From Streptomonospora nanhaiensis (GTDB lineage: Bacteria > Actinomycetota > Actinomycetes > Streptosporangiales > Streptosporangiaceae): DNA of 64,000 nt. The position numbers were made by a program, and so were the translations under genes. Below are positions 11,060 through 20,320 of the stretch, piece by piece. Below the pieces are notes generated by a model that made no database searches, was not told the DNA's origin, and was given only the letters and a program-made list of their open reading frames with translations. Where the stretch lies: assembly GCF_013410565.1 (NCBI RefSeq), contig NZ_JACCFO010000001.1:3038001-3102000 (forward strand), in the 5' to 3' direction. Numbering within the stretch: the first letter of the stretch is position 1; each line of letters begins with the position of its first letter.

Positions 11060-12387
11060 CGCTCCTCCTCTCCTGCCCGGGCGCCGGCGAGGGGCCGGTC
11101 GGCCCACACGGTCGACCTGCTGTGGTCGAACGGGCACCCGCCCTGGGTGACGTGGTCGATGTACTCCTGGCGGAAGTGCTTGATGGAGGACATGACCGGG
11201 CTGGTGGCGCCGTCGCCGAGCGCGCAGAAGGAGCGGCCCAGCAGGTTGTCGCAGATGTCCAGCAGCTTGTCGAGGTCGGCCTCGGTGCCCCGGCCGTGCT
11301 CCAGCCGGTCCAGCACCTGCACCATCCAGTAGTTGCCCTCGCGGCAGGGCGTGCACTTGCCGCAGGACTCGTGGGCGTAGAACTCGATCCAGCGGCCGAC
11401 GGCGCGCACCACGCACGTGGTCTCGTCGAAGATCTGCAGCGCCCGGGTGCCCAGCATGGAGCCGGCCGCGCCCACGGACTCGAAGTCCAGCGGGGTGTCG
11501 AGGTGCTCCTCGGTGAAGATCGGGGTGGAGGACCCGCCGGGGGTCCAGAACTTCAGCCGGTGGCCGGGGCGGATCCCGCCGGCCATGTCGAGGAGTTCGC
11601 GCAGGGTGATGCCCAGCGGCGCCTCGTACTGGCCGGGGCGGACCACGTGGCCCGACAGCGAGAAGAACCCGAACCCGGCGGACTTCTCGGTGCCCATGGC
11701 GGTGAACCACTCGGCGCCGTTGGCGACGATCGCGGGGACGCTGGCGATGGACTCCACGTTGTTGACCACCGTGGGCGAGGCGTAGAGCCCGGCCACGGCG
11801 GGGAACGGCGGCTTGAGCCGGGGCTGGCCCCGGTAGCCCTCCAGGGAGTCCAGCAGCGCGGTCTCCTCGCCGCAGATGTAGGCGCCGGCGCCGGCGTGCA
11901 CGACCACGTCGAGGTCGAACCCGCTGCCCAGGATGTCCTTGCCGATCAGGCCGGCCGAGCGGGCCTCCTCCACGGCGTGCCGCAGCCGGCGGATGACGTG
12001 CAGCACCTCGCCGCGCACGTAGATGAACGCCTGGGAGCTGCGGATGGCGTAGGCCGCGATGATCACGCCCTCGACGAGGACGTGCGGGTTGGCCAGCAGC
12101 AGCGGGACGTCCTTGCAGGTGCCCGGCTCGGACTCGTCGGCGTTGACGACCAGGTAGCGCGGGTTGGGGTTGTCCTTGGGCAGGAAGCCCCACTTCATCC
12201 CGGTGGGGAACCCGGCGCCGCCGCGGCCGCGCAGGCCCGACGCCTTGACCAGGTCGACCAGGGTGTCGGGCGCCATGCCCAGGGCGGTGCGCAGCGCCTG
12301 GTAGCCGCCGGTGGCCCGGTAGCCCTCCAGGGTGAAGGAGTCGGCGCGGTCCCAGTTGGCCGACAGCACGGGGGTCAGGGTGGTCAC
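11056..12387 (-). CDS. nuoF: NADH-quinone oxidoreductase subunit F (NADH-binding)
   Basis: NADH- and FMN-binding subunit, the electron entry point of complex I, 443 residues. Visible motifs are [13 protein letters not shown] (nucleotide/FMN region), [13 protein letters not shown], and the N3 4Fe-4S ligands [12 protein letters not shown] with a later Cys in RSFCALGD. The start is GTG 12387, overlapping the nuoE stop as GTGA; the frame is open further upstream but runs into nuoE. Confidence 0.96.
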   Translation of the reverse strand: MTTLTPVLSANWDRADSFTLEGYRATGGYQALRTALGMAPDTLVDLVKASGLRGRGGAGFPTGMKWGFLPKDNPNPRYLVVNADESEPGTCKDVPLLLANPHVLVEGVIIAAYAIRSSQAFIYVRGEVLHVIRRLRHAVEEARSAGLIGKDILGSGFDLDVVVHAGAGAYICGEETALLDSLEGYRGQPRLKPPFPAVAGLYASPTVVNNVESIASVPAIVANGAEWFTAMGTEKSAGFGFFSLSGHVVRPGQYEAPLGITLRELLDMAGGIRPGHRLKFWTPGGSSTPIFTEEHLDTPLDFESVGAAGSMLGTRALQIFDETTCVVRAVGRWIEFYAHESCGKCTPCREGNYWMVQVLDRLEHGRGTEADLDKLLDICDNLLGRSFCALGDGATSPVMSSIKHFRQEYIDHVTQGGCPFDHSRSTVWADRPLAGARAGEEER

Positions 12388-13094
12388 TTCGCGCTCCCTT
12401 CGTCGCCGTCGGCGGGGGCGGGGCGGACGGAGTCGGGGTCGGGCGCCGCCCAGCCGCGCTCGCGGGCCAGCCGCAGTCCCTCCAGGGAGGGGCCGCCGGC
12501 CTGCACGCCCTCGGTGCCGCGGCCGTCGCCGAACCCGGCGAGGATGCGGCTGGCCTCCTTCCAGGTGCACAGCCGGTCGGGGCCGCGGGTGGGCTTGACG
12601 TCCTTGCCCAGGCGCAGGTCGTCGACCAGCCTCCGGGCGGACTCGGGCGTCTGGTTGTCGAAGAACTCCCAGTTGACCATCACGACCGGCGCGAAGTCGC
12701 AGGCGGCGTTGCACTCGATGTGCTCCACCGAGACGCGGCCGTCCTCGGTGGTCTCGTCGTTGCCCACGCCCAGGTGCTCCTTGAGGGCGGCGAAGATCTC
12801 GTCGCCGCCCATCACCGCGCACAGCGTGTTGGTGCACACCCCGACGTGGTACTCGCCGGTGGGCCGCCGCTTGTACATGGTGTAGAAGGTCGCCACGGCG
12901 GTGACCTCGGCGGTGGTCAGCCCGAGCTGGTCGGCGCAGAACCGGATGCCGGCGGCGCTGACGTAGCCCTCCTCGGCCTGCACCAGGTGCAGCAGCGGCA
13001 GCAGCGCCGAGCGCTCGCGCGGGTAGCGGCCGATGATCTCCTTGGCGTCGACCTCAAGGCGCGCGCGGACCTCTTCGGGGAACGTGGTGCTCAC
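12384..13094 (-). CDS. nuoE: NADH-quinone oxidoreductase subunit E
   Basis: Thioredoxin-fold 2Fe-2S subunit (cluster N1a) partnering NuoF, 236 residues. The ligand pairs are visible in [15 protein letters not shown] and in [10 protein letters not shown]. About 70 residues at the C-terminus, rich in Pro, Arg and Gly, extend beyond the E. coli length and show no known domain. The start is GTG 13094, overlapping the nuoD stop as GTGA. Confidence 0.95.
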   Translation of the reverse strand: MSTTFPEEVRARLEVDAKEIIGRYPRERSALLPLLHLVQAEEGYVSAAGIRFCADQLGLTTAEVTAVATFYTMYKRRPTGEYHVGVCTNTLCAVMGGDEIFAALKEHLGVGNDETTEDGRVSVEHIECNAACDFAPVVMVNWEFFDNQTPESARRLVDDLRLGKDVKPTRGPDRLCTWKEASRILAGFGDGRGTEGVQAGGPSLEGLRLARERGWAAPDPDSVRPAPADGDEGSAK

Positions 13095-14389
13095 CTGTCC
13101 ACCCCTCCCATCACGGGGTCGATACTGGCGACCGCGGCGATCACGTCGGCGACGGTGCCGCCCTCGCACATGGCGGCCACCGCCTGCAGGTGGGTGAACG
13201 AGGGGTCGCGGAAGTGCACGCGGTAGGGGCGGGTGCCGCCGTCGCTGACCACGTGGCTGCCGAGTTCGCCCTTGGCGCTCTCGACGGCGGCGTAGGCCTG
13301 GCCGGCCGGGACGCGGAAGCCCTCGGTGACCAGTTTGAAGTGGTGGATGAGGGCCTCCATGGACCCGCCCATGATGTGGGCGATGTGGTCGGGCGAGTTG
13401 CCCAGGCCGTCGGCGCCCAGCTCCAGCTTGGCGGGCCAGCCGATCTTGGCGTCCTCGATCATGACCGGGCCCGGGCGCAGCCGGTCCAGGCACTGCTCGA
13501 TGATGCGCAGGCTCTGCTCGATCTCGGCCAGGCGCACCCGGTAGCGGGCGTAGACGTCGCCGGCCTCGGCCACGGGGATGTCGAACTCGTAGTTCTCGTA
13601 GCCGCAGTAGGGCTTGGCCTTGCGCAGGTCCCAGGCCAGGCCGGAGGCGCGCAGCAGCGGGCCGGTGACGCCCAGCGCCATGCACCCGGCCAGGTCGAGG
13701 TGGGCGACGTCGCGCGTGCGCGCCAGGTACAGCGGGTTGGCGTCGAGCATCTTGCGCATGATGGTGACGCGCTTGGGCATCTCCTTCAGCAGCTCGCGGA
13801 TCCTGCCCTCGGCCTCGGGCGGGAGGTCCTGGGCCACGCCGCCGGGACGGATGTAGGCGTGGTTCATCCGCAGGCCGGTGATCAGCTCGAAGATGTCGAG
13901 CACCATCTCGCGCTCACGGAACCCGTTGGTCATGATCGTGGTGGCGCCCAGCTCCATGCCGAAGGTCGCCATGGCCACGAAGTGCGACGACATCCGGTTC
14001 AGCTCCATCATGAGCACCCGGATGACGTTGGCGCGCTCGGGGATGCGGTCGGTGATGCCCAGCAGCTTCTCGACCGACAGGCAGTACGCCGTCTCGTTGA
14101 AGATCGGCGTGAGGTAGTCCATGCGGGTCACGAACGTGGTGCCCTGCGTCCACGTCCGGTACTCCATGTTCTTCTCGATGCCGGTGTGCAGGTAGCCGAT
14201 GCCGACGCGCGCCTCGGTGCAGGTCTCGCCGTCGAGGGTGAGGATGAGCCGCAGCACGCCGTGGGTGGAGGGGTGCTGGGGGCCCATGTTGACCACCAGG
14301 CGCTCGGCGCTGCTGGCCTGCGCGGCGGCGACGACCTCGTCCCAGTCGCCGCCGGAGGCGTCGATGTAGTCCTCGGTGACGTTCGTCAT
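13091..14389 (-). CDS. nuoD: NADH-quinone oxidoreductase subunit D
   Basis: 49-kDa-type subunit, related to hydrogenase large subunits, forming the quinone site with NuoB. It has 432 residues. The diagnostic [20 protein letters not shown] is near residue 35 and contains the quinone-contacting His. No frame damage is seen. The ATG at 14389 overlaps the nuoC stop as ATGA. Confidence 0.96.
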   Translation of the reverse strand: MTNVTEDYIDASGGDWDEVVAAAQASSAERLVVNMGPQHPSTHGVLRLILTLDGETCTEARVGIGYLHTGIEKNMEYRTWTQGTTFVTRMDYLTPIFNETAYCLSVEKLLGITDRIPERANVIRVLMMELNRMSSHFVAMATFGMELGATTIMTNGFREREMVLDIFELITGLRMNHAYIRPGGVAQDLPPEAEGRIRELLKEMPKRVTIMRKMLDANPLYLARTRDVAHLDLAGCMALGVTGPLLRASGLAWDLRKAKPYCGYENYEFDIPVAEAGDVYARYRVRLAEIEQSLRIIEQCLDRLRPGPVMIEDAKIGWPAKLELGADGLGNSPDHIAHIMGGSMEALIHHFKLVTEGFRVPAGQAYAAVESAKGELGSHVVSDGGTRPYRVHFRDPSFTHLQAVAAMCEGGTVADVIAAVASIDPVMGGVDR

Positions 14390-15162
14390 TGGTAAGACCT
14401 CCGCTCGTCGGGCGGCGGGATGGTGGCGCCCCGGTACTCCACCGGGATGCCGCCCAGCGGGTAGTCCTTGCGCTGGGGGTGGCCGTTCCAGTCGTCGGGC
14501 ATCTCGATGCGGGTCAGGGCGGGGTGGCCGTCGAAGACGATGCCGAAGAAGTCCCACGCCTCGCGCTCGTGCCAGTCGTTGGTGGGGTAGACCGACACGA
14601 TCGAGGGGATGTGGGGGTCGGCGTCGGGGCAGGCGGTCTCGACCCGGATCTCGGTGTTGTGCGTGATGGAGCGCATCAGGTAGACGGCGTGCAGTTCGCG
14701 GCCGGTGTCGTGCGGGTAGTGCACGCCGGTCACGCCCAGGCACAGCTCGAACCGCAGGTCGGGGTCGTCGCGCAGGCGGCGGGCGACCTCGACCAGGTGC
14801 TCGCGGCGCACGTGGAAGGTGATCTCGCCGCGGTCGACCACCACGCGCTCCACGGCCTGGCCGTAGGCGACCGGCGACTTGCCCAGCGCCCGCTCCAGCG
14901 CGTCGGCGACCGCGTCGAACGACGAGGTGCGCGGGTCGTCGGGGTGGGTGTAGGGCCGCTCGGAGGCCAGCGGCGGCTGCCGGCGCACCAGCAGCCGGCC
15001 GTAGCCGGAGGTGTCGCCGGTGGTCTTGGCGCCGAACATGCCGCGGCGGTCGACGTCGGCGTTCAGCCGCTCCCGGCCGGCGCGCGCGGGCAGGTTCTCG
15101 TCGACGCGCTCCTCGCCCTCCTCGCCGGGGGCGGGCGCGGACCCGTTGCCGTTGAGGCTCAT
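14386..15162 (-). CDS. nuoC: NADH-quinone oxidoreductase subunit C
   Basis: 30-kDa-type peripheral subunit, 258 residues. The family signature region reads [21 protein letters not shown] followed by [12 protein letters not shown]. About 90 residues of a disordered-looking, Gly/Arg/Glu-rich N-terminal extension precede the core, as in other actinomycetes. It is separate from nuoD, unlike the fused NuoCD of enterobacteria. The ATG at 15162 overlaps the nuoB stop (TGATG). Confidence 0.95.
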   Translation of the reverse strand: MSLNGNGSAPAPGEEGEERVDENLPARAGRERLNADVDRRGMFGAKTTGDTSGYGRLLVRRQPPLASERPYTHPDDPRTSSFDAVADALERALGKSPVAYGQAVERVVVDRGEITFHVRREHLVEVARRLRDDPDLRFELCLGVTGVHYPHDTGRELHAVYLMRSITHNTEIRVETACPDADPHIPSIVSVYPTNDWHEREAWDFFGIVFDGHPALTRIEMPDDWNGHPQRKDYPLGGIPVEYRGATIPPPDERRSYQ

Positions 15163-15734
15163 CAGCCCACCCCCTCGCTGTGCTCGGTGGCGGCGAAGAC
15201 CGGGTAGGGCAGCTGGCGGCGGAGCTTGCGCTCCTCCTCTTCCTCGATCTCGCGCCGGCGGTGCGCGCCGAGCTTGGTGTTCTGCACCTTGTCGTGCAGC
15301 TTGAGGACGGCGTCGAACAGCATCTCCGGGCGCGGCGGGCAGCCGGGCAGGTACATGTCGACCGGCACGATGTGGTCGACGCCCTGCACGATGGCGTAGT
15401 TGTTGAACATGCCGCCGCTGGAGGCGCAGACGCCCATGGCGATGACCCACTTGGGCTCGGGCATCTGGTCGTAGATCTGGCGCAGGACGGGGGCCATCTT
15501 CTGGCTCACCCGGCCCGCGACGATCATCAGGTCGGCCTGGCGCGGCGTGGCGCCGAACTTCTCCATGCCGTACCTGGCGATGTCGTAGTGCGGTCCGCCC
15601 GCCGACATCATCTCGATGGCGCAGCACGCCAGGCCGAACGTGGCCGGCCACATGGAGCTCTTGCGCACCAGGCCGGCGATCTGCTCGACGGTCGTCAGCA
15701 GGATTCCGCTGGGCAGCTTCTCCTCGATCCCCAT
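15162..15734 (-). CDS. nuoB: NADH-quinone oxidoreductase subunit B
   Basis: Carries the terminal cluster N2, which reduces the quinone; 190 residues. Cluster ligands are visible: adjacent Cys in [11 protein letters not shown], then [11 protein letters not shown] and PGCPPRPE. The ATG at 15734 is preceded by a GGAGGAAAGGGGG purine run. An 88-base gap separates it from nuoA, the only sizeable gap inside the operon. The C-terminal ~35 residues are charged and variable. Confidence 0.96.
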   Translation of the reverse strand: MGIEEKLPSGILLTTVEQIAGLVRKSSMWPATFGLACCAIEMMSAGGPHYDIARYGMEKFGATPRQADLMIVAGRVSQKMAPVLRQIYDQMPEPKWVIAMGVCASSGGMFNNYAIVQGVDHIVPVDMYLPGCPPRPEMLFDAVLKLHDKVQNTKLGAHRRREIEEEEERKLRRQLPYPVFAATEHSEGVG

Positions 15735-15822
15735 CCGGCGAACCCCCTTTCCTCCGGTTGCTCGGTTTGCGGTTTCCGGGTCGCTCCGGCGCCTGGGGCG
15801 CCGACGGCGTCGGTGGTGGCGC

Positions 15823-16182
15823 TCACTCCCACTCCAGTCCGCCGCGGCGCCATTCGTAGGCGTAGGCGATCGACACGTTTACCAGGAACAGGACCATCGC
15901 GATCAGGCCGAAGACCCCGAGTTCGTCGAAGTGGACCGCCCAGGGGTAGAGGAAGATGATCTCGATGTCGAAGACGATGAAGAGCATCGCCGTGAGGTAG
16001 TACTTGATCGTGAACCGGCCGCCGCCCGCGGGCTGCGGGGTGGGTTCGATGCCGCACTCGTAGGCCTGGAGCTTGGCGCGGTTGTAGCGCTTGGGTCCGG
16101 CGATGGAGCCCACGACCATCGAGACCACGACGAACGCGGCGCCGATCGCGGCGAGGACGAAGATCGGTGCGTACAGCTCCAT
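15823..16182 (-). CDS. nuoA: NADH-quinone oxidoreductase subunit A
   Basis: Small complex I membrane subunit, 119 residues with three helices. The conserved cytosolic loop with the quinone-channel Cys is seen as [14 protein letters not shown], and an acidic helix follows ([16 protein letters not shown]). This is the first gene of the nuo operon. The ATG at 16182 lies about 80 bases downstream of a Rex-like site and 160 bases after the menJ stop. Confidence 0.95.
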   Translation of the reverse strand: MELYAPIFVLAAIGAAFVVVSMVVGSIAGPKRYNRAKLQAYECGIEPTPQPAGGGRFTIKYYLTAMLFIVFDIEIIFLYPWAVHFDELGVFGLIAMVLFLVNVSIAYAYEWRRGGLEWE

Positions 16183-16264
16183 GGCTAGCCGTTCCCCTCA
16201 AGAAGCGGTGCGGCGGCGACCTCGCGCCGCGGCCTGGCGTGCGGGCGGGGCGGTCGGGTCCCGC

Positions 16265-16282
16265 TTGTGATTGCGTTCACGT
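16265..16282. promoter_or_regulatory. Degenerate Rex-like operator in front of nuoA
   Basis: TTGTGATTGCGTTCACGT matches 11 of the 14 specified positions of the Rex consensus TTGTGAANNNNTTCACAA. It lies in the 160-base gap between menJ and nuoA, about 83 bases before the nuoA start. Together with the perfect site upstream of menJ it suggests NADH/NAD-responsive control directly at nuoA. It could be a chance match on its own. Confidence 0.5.
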
Positions 16283-16342
16283 ACCGGTGCGACCGGTTGT
16301 GCGGTGGCTGCGTCGCGTGCATGCGAACCCTCCGGAGCGCGG

Positions 16343-17653
16343 CTAGGCCGCGGGCGCGATCCTGCTCAGCCCGTTGATGACGCGGTCCATGGCGTCGCCG
16401 CGGGTGGGCTCGGTCAGGTTGGCCAGCATCTTCAGCGTGAACCGCATGAGGGTGCGCTGCGGCAGGCCGTACTTGGTGGCGTACTTCATGAACTCCGGCT
16501 GGCCGATCATCTTCACGAAGTAGCGGCCCAGCGTGTAGTAGCCGCCGTAGGTCTCGGAGAGGATCCGCGGATAGCGCAGCAGGGTCCGCTCGCGGGTCTG
16601 CTGGGTGGGCCGGGCGTGCGCCTGGACGATGACGTCGGCGGCGATGTGGCCGGCCTCCATGGCGTAGGCGATGCCCTCGCCGTTGAAGGGGTTGATCATG
16701 CCTCCGGCGTCGCCGACCAGCAGCAGGCCGCGGGTGTAGTGCGGCGTGCGGTTGAAGCCCATGGGGAGGGCGGCGCCGCGGATGGCCCCCTGCTGGTTGT
16801 CCTGGGTGAACCCCCACTCGGCGGGCATGCTCTCGGTCCAGCGGCGCAAAAGGGCGCGGTAGTCGACATCGCGGAAGGACGCCGTGGAGTTGAGGATGCC
16901 CAGGCCGACGTTGCTGGTGCCGTCGCCGACACCGAAGACCCAGCCGTAGCCGGGCAGCAGGACGTCGCGGCCCTCGGTTCTGTCCCACAGCTCCAGCCAG
17001 GACTCCAGGTAGTCGTCGTCGTGGCGGGGGCTGGTGAAGTAGGTGCGCACGGCGACGCCCATGGGGCGGTCGTCGCGCTTGCGGATGCCCATGGCGACCG
17101 ACAGGCGGGAGGAGTTGCCGTCGGCGGCGACGACGAGGGGGGCCCGGTAGGTGACCGGCTCGCCGTCGGGGTCCTTGGCGTTCACGCCGACGATGCGGTT
17201 GCCGCGGGGGTCGATGACCGGGCCGGTGACGTTGGTCCGCTGGAGCAGGCGGGCGCCGGCGGAGACGGCGCGCTCGGCCAGGATCTGGTCGAAGTCGTGG
17301 CGGGTGCGGACCAGGCCGAAGTCGGGGAACTCGCCGAGTTCGGGCCAGGGGAGCTCGATGCGGACGCCGCCGCCGATGATGCGCAGTCCGTGGTTGCGGA
17401 TCCAGGCCTTGTCGTCGAGGGAGACGCCCATGGCGGTGAGCTGCTTGACCGCGCGGGGGGTGAGGCCGTCGCCGCAGACCTTCTCGCGGGGGAAGGCGGT
17501 CTTCTCCAGGAGGAGGACGTCCAGTCCGGCCTGCGCCAGGTAATAGGCGACCGTGGACCCGGAGGGTCCGGCGCCGACGACGATGACGTCGGCGGACTCG
17601 CCGGCGGGGCGGCGGTCCTGGACAGACTGGAGGGCGGGTGCTGTCTCGCTCAC
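16343..17653 (-). CDS. menJ: Geranylgeranyl reductase family FAD protein, probable menaquinone reductase
   Basis: Predicted flavoprotein of 436 residues with an N-terminal Rossmann motif VVGAGPSGS (residues 26-34). The family patterns EKTAFPREKVCGDGLTP and, in the second half, GDAGGMINPFNGEGIAYAM are present. Family members saturate prenyl double bonds; the mycobacterial relative MenJ reduces one isoprene unit of menaquinone. The position directly upstream of complex I, with menG nearby, favours menaquinone as substrate over chlorophyll or archaeal lipids, but this is inferred. The start is GTG 17653 with AAGGA seven bases upstream; the frame stays open upstream without a better start. Confidence 0.82.
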   Translation of the reverse strand: MSETAPALQSVQDRRPAGESADVIVVGAGPSGSTVAYYLAQAGLDVLLLEKTAFPREKVCGDGLTPRAVKQLTAMGVSLDDKAWIRNHGLRIIGGGVRIELPWPELGEFPDFGLVRTRHDFDQILAERAVSAGARLLQRTNVTGPVIDPRGNRIVGVNAKDPDGEPVTYRAPLVVAADGNSSRLSVAMGIRKRDDRPMGVAVRTYFTSPRHDDDYLESWLELWDRTEGRDVLLPGYGWVFGVGDGTSNVGLGILNSTASFRDVDYRALLRRWTESMPAEWGFTQDNQQGAIRGAALPMGFNRTPHYTRGLLLVGDAGGMINPFNGEGIAYAMEAGHIAADVIVQAHARPTQQTRERTLLRYPRILSETYGGYYTLGRYFVKMIGQPEFMKYATKYGLPQRTLMRFTLKMLANLTEPTRGDAMDRVINGLSRIAPAA

Positions 17654-17928
17654 GAGTTGGTCCTTGACGTGCGGTGCGCGGCATCGCGCTCGGGGGTGCG
17701 CCCGGTGTCGGCGCTTGTGCGGGCGGACTGCGGTGGTGCGGGTGGCTGGTCTGGGCCGGCCTGCCTGGCCGGTTCGGCTGTGTGGTGGCTGTGGCTTCTG
17801 CGGGTCGGGTGTGGGTTCTCTGGTCGGCTGGGCGGACGCCCGGGGCGGGTCGCGCCGTCCTGCCCGCGGCCCCCGCGCGGCTGGCTGCCACGTGGCGGCT
17901 GATGTGCTGTTATCTGCGACTCGTACGC

Positions 17929-17946
17929 TTGTGAAGTCCTTCACAA
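17929..17946. promoter_or_regulatory. Rex operator (redox-sensing repressor site)
   Basis: TTGTGAAGTCCTTCACAA fits the Rex consensus TTGTGAANNNNTTCACAA at every specified position; with flanking C and G it is a 9-bp perfect inverted repeat with a 2-base centre. In Streptomyces Rex represses respiratory genes including nuo when NADH is low relative to NAD. Here the site is about 275 bases upstream of the menJ start and would control a menJ-nuo transcript. The rex gene itself is not in the window. Confidence 0.85.
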
Positions 17947-18059
17947 GGACGCTCGGTTCGCAGTCTAGACCTTTCCGGTTCGCGGGGCGACCCCCAGGGG
18001 TGCATTCGTCGCCTTGCGGCGTTTTCAGCGACAAACGGGACGCCCAGTCAATTTGTCGG

Positions 18060-18078
18060 TAAAGTTAGGCAAACCTAA
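18060..18078. promoter_or_regulatory. Iron box-like palindrome (IdeR/DmdR type)
   Basis: The 19-mer read on the minus strand, TTAGGTTTGCCTAACTTTA, agrees with the IdeR/DmdR consensus TTAGGTTAGSCTAACCTAA at 16 of 19 positions. It lies 114 bases beyond the Rex operator on the side away from menJ, so either a menJ-nuo transcript or an unrecognised plus-strand transcript could be controlled. No siderophore gene is nearby. Confidence 0.5.
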
Positions 18079-18824
18079 ATTGCTTTGCCAGTGTTTTGCC
18101 CCGCCAATGGCGTTTTGTGGAGAATGAGAGATTTCCGCGATGCGGGATTCCAGAGATGGGGTGACGCGGGCGGCGGCGCGGCGGGGGTCGGCGGAGGTTC
18201 AGCCGAATGGGGCGCGGCCGGGGTGCGCGAAGCCGGATCCGCGCAGGTGAGAGGGGTACGGTGCGGCCGGCCCGCCGCCGGCCCGCCACGGCGCGGCGCG
18301 GCTCGCCGTGGACGTGGCCGCAAAGAGAGGTCGGCCGCGACACGTCGCGGCGCGGTGGAGGGGGCAGCGCGATCGGGAGCGGGCGGTGGCGCGCGAGCGG
18401 GCCGGACCCCCGGTCGACGGGGGCACGGAAAGGCTGGGATAGGCGCGGAAAAAGCCGCTGGGCGGCGGCCTGGAATTTCCACCGAAGCAATGGGAATTGC
18501 AGGTGGGCGGGTTTCGGTCACCCAGGAGTGGTGGTTAAGCGCGGACCACTACGGGCGGGAGCACTGCGCCCGGTGTGGTATGGGGGCGCGCGGCGGGATG
18601 TCCGCGCGGGAAGAGGCGCGCCTCGCGCCACGCGCGCAGATGGGACAGCCGGGGTGGCGCCTGGAGGTTTCGGGCCGGCCGGTCGGCCGGTCATCCGCCG
18701 CCGAAGCGCCGCGGCCATGGTCCGGAGCGAGCGAAAAAGGCGGGGCGGGTGTCAGGAAGGGCGGGCGGGCGGCGAAGTGTACGCATACGCGGTCCCCCAC
18801 CGCGTCCGCGCAGAATCCGTTCAC

Positions 18825-18903
18825 CTCCACGTGTGTGGGGAGAGGACACCCGCCGCTGCCGCTCGCGCTGCGCGCGCGGCGGCTCGCCTCCAGGTGCGTG
18901 GAG
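18825..18903. repeat. Pair of weak CRISPR-like hairpin repeats
   Basis: Two short hairpins, CTCCAC-GTGT-GTGGGG (18825-18840) and CTCCA-GGTGCG-TGGAG (18888-18903), are 63 bases apart. Each is followed by AGAG/AGTG-type sequence. Their form and spacing resemble decayed type I-E repeats, but the similarity to the better remnant at 19923 is low. Confidence 0.2.
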
Positions 18904-19095
18904 AGTGCCGAGCACGCGACCGCGCAGGGCCGCGCCACCGGGAGGCGGTCTCGCCTGGTAAACGGCGATGAGTCGCCGCGCGACTTGAGCGCGGGCGGCG
19001 TCTCCCAGCGCGCCGACGGAGACCGGTTGCGGCGCAACGTCGCGACGGCCGCTGATGAGCGCATCGCAACGGGGGCGCGCGGCACAGCGGCGGTG

Positions 19096-19136
19096 GACCC
19101 GGCCGGCCGGGTCGCGACGCGCCCGGCCGAGCCGGG
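19096..19136 (-). terminator. Tandem hairpins downstream of menG
   Basis: A perfect 18-base palindrome GACCCGGCCGGCCGGGTC (19096-19113) and a CCCGGC-CGA-GCCGGG hairpin (19122-19136) lie within 45 bases after the menG stop. They fit a GC-rich terminator without a U-tract, common in this group. Confidence 0.45.
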
Positions 19137-19140
19137 GCCG

Positions 19141-19851
19141 CTACTTCGTGCGGAAGCCTCGGTGCAGGGCGACGACGCCGAAGGTGAGGTTGCGCCAGGC
19201 GACGCGGTCCCAGCCCGCCTCCTGGATGCGCGCGGCGAGGGCCTGCTGGTCGGGCCAGGCCATGATCGACTCCGAAAGGTACTCGTAGGCGGACGAGTCG
19301 GAGGTGATCACCCGGGCCACGTGCGGGAGCGCCGCCATGAGGTAGGTGGTGTAGATCTTGTCCAGCGGCCGGAAGGGGATGTGGTTGAACTCGCAGATGA
19401 CGAGTCGGCCGCCGACCTTGGTCACCCGCCGCAGCTCGCGCAGCGCCTGGTCGAGGTCGTAGACGTTGCGCAGACCGAAGGACACGGTCACGGCGTCGAA
19501 CGTCTCGTCGTTGAAGGGCAGCGCGAGGGCGTCGCCCGCCACGAAGGTGACCCCGCGCCGGGAGGCCCCGCCCAGCCGCTCGGCGCCCACGCGCAGCATC
19601 CCCTGGGAGAAGTCGCACGCGATGACCCGCGCGCCCTTGCCCGTGAAGGACTCCGACGAGGTCCCGGTTCCGGCGGCGAGGTCGAGGACCAGTTCACCGC
19701 TGTACGCCTCGACCGCCCGCACGGTGGCACGCCGCCACAGCCGGTCCTGCCAGAGGGAAAGGACGTCGTTGGCGAGGTCGTAGCGGTCGGCGATGGAGTC
19801 GAACATGGTCGCGACATCGGCGGGCCGCTTGTCAAGCTCAGCGCGGGTCAT
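19141..19851 (-). CDS. menG: Demethylmenaquinone methyltransferase
   Basis: SAM-dependent methyltransferase of the UbiE/MenG family, 236 residues, adding the final methyl group to demethylmenaquinone. The SAM motif [13 protein letters not shown] lies near residue 55. The family signatures [16 protein letters not shown] and [21 protein letters not shown] are also present. The ATG at 19851 has TAAAGT a few bases upstream, which could be a -10 element of a short-leader transcript. It supplies the quinone used by the adjacent complex I. Only one quinone type is indicated here, so the alternative UbiE role is unlikely. Confidence 0.93.
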   Translation of the reverse strand: MTRAELDKRPADVATMFDSIADRYDLANDVLSLWQDRLWRRATVRAVEAYSGELVLDLAAGTGTSSESFTGKGARVIACDFSQGMLRVGAERLGGASRRGVTFVAGDALALPFNDETFDAVTVSFGLRNVYDLDQALRELRRVTKVGGRLVICEFNHIPFRPLDKIYTTYLMAALPHVARVITSDSSAYEYLSESIMAWPDQQALAARIQEAGWDRVAWRNLTFGVVALHRGFRTK

Positions 19852-20320
19852 GCGTCCACTTTAGAGCCGGTGCCGGCGGATGCCGACCCGGCATGACGGT
19901 ATGCCCCTCCCCTGTCGCTGAACGTCCCATTCCCGCCTGCGCGGGGAGCACCTCGGCCTGCCGCGGGCGGCCAACACCGTGCAGGGGCCATCCCCGCGTG
20001 CGGGGAGCACTGACCGGCCTGCGGGGTTGTGAGACGGTGAGCGCGGATTCGGTCACGTCCACCGTGCTCGTGTCTGCCTGCGGCAGTGGTCCGGCCGGTT
20101 CAGGGCGGCGTTGTCGGCCGAATCCGCGACACGCGCGTGCCCAAACCGCCTTTTCGGTAACCCGGTAGTGCATAAAACGTTACTCTGTGTGATCGAAAGA
20201 TCGCGCCCGCCGGACGTCGGTCTCAACGGCGACTCGGTGGTTCGTGTCCGGACCCGCGCGGCCGGGCGTCGGTGGCGCGCCTTTGTCCCCCCTGGCTCTA
20301 CTTCGACCTGGAGGCAGCCT
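19852..20320. other. Intergenic region between menG and the beta-propeller gene
   Basis: No gene is seen in these 469 bases. They hold a two-repeat CRISPR remnant (19923-20010) and, from about 20140, a less GC-rich segment that probably contains the promoter of the plus-strand secreted protein. Confidence 0.55.
19923..20010. CRISPR. Degenerate type I-E CRISPR remnant (two repeats, one spacer)
   Basis: Repeat copies at 19923-19951 and 19984-20010 end identically in CGGGGAGCAC and share CAT(T/C)CCCGC in the left half, the hallmark of type I-E repeats. The second copy lacks two bases in the loop. With that gap the unit is 29 + 32 = 61 bases, the canonical I-E period. No further repeats and no cas genes occur in the window, so this is probably a relic. 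Confidence 0.55.

Larger units (their letters stand above)
17654..19140. other. Long intergenic region between menJ and menG with regulatory sites
   Basis: No convincing protein gene is seen in these 1487 bases. Open frames are long only because of the GC content, and their translations are Arg/Gly/Ala-rich without family features. The left third holds a Rex operator and an iron-box-like palindrome. The right end holds a pair of degenerate CRISPR-like repeats and hairpins that probably terminate menG. The base composition drops around 17900-18130. Confidence 0.6.

Noticed and set aside
18085-19896. 603-residue plus-strand open frame in the menJ-menG gap
   Set aside because: It runs through the antisense strand of menG, and its unique part is Arg/Gly/Ala-rich without motifs. 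It begins just after the iron box, which is tempting, but there is no protein-like pattern.
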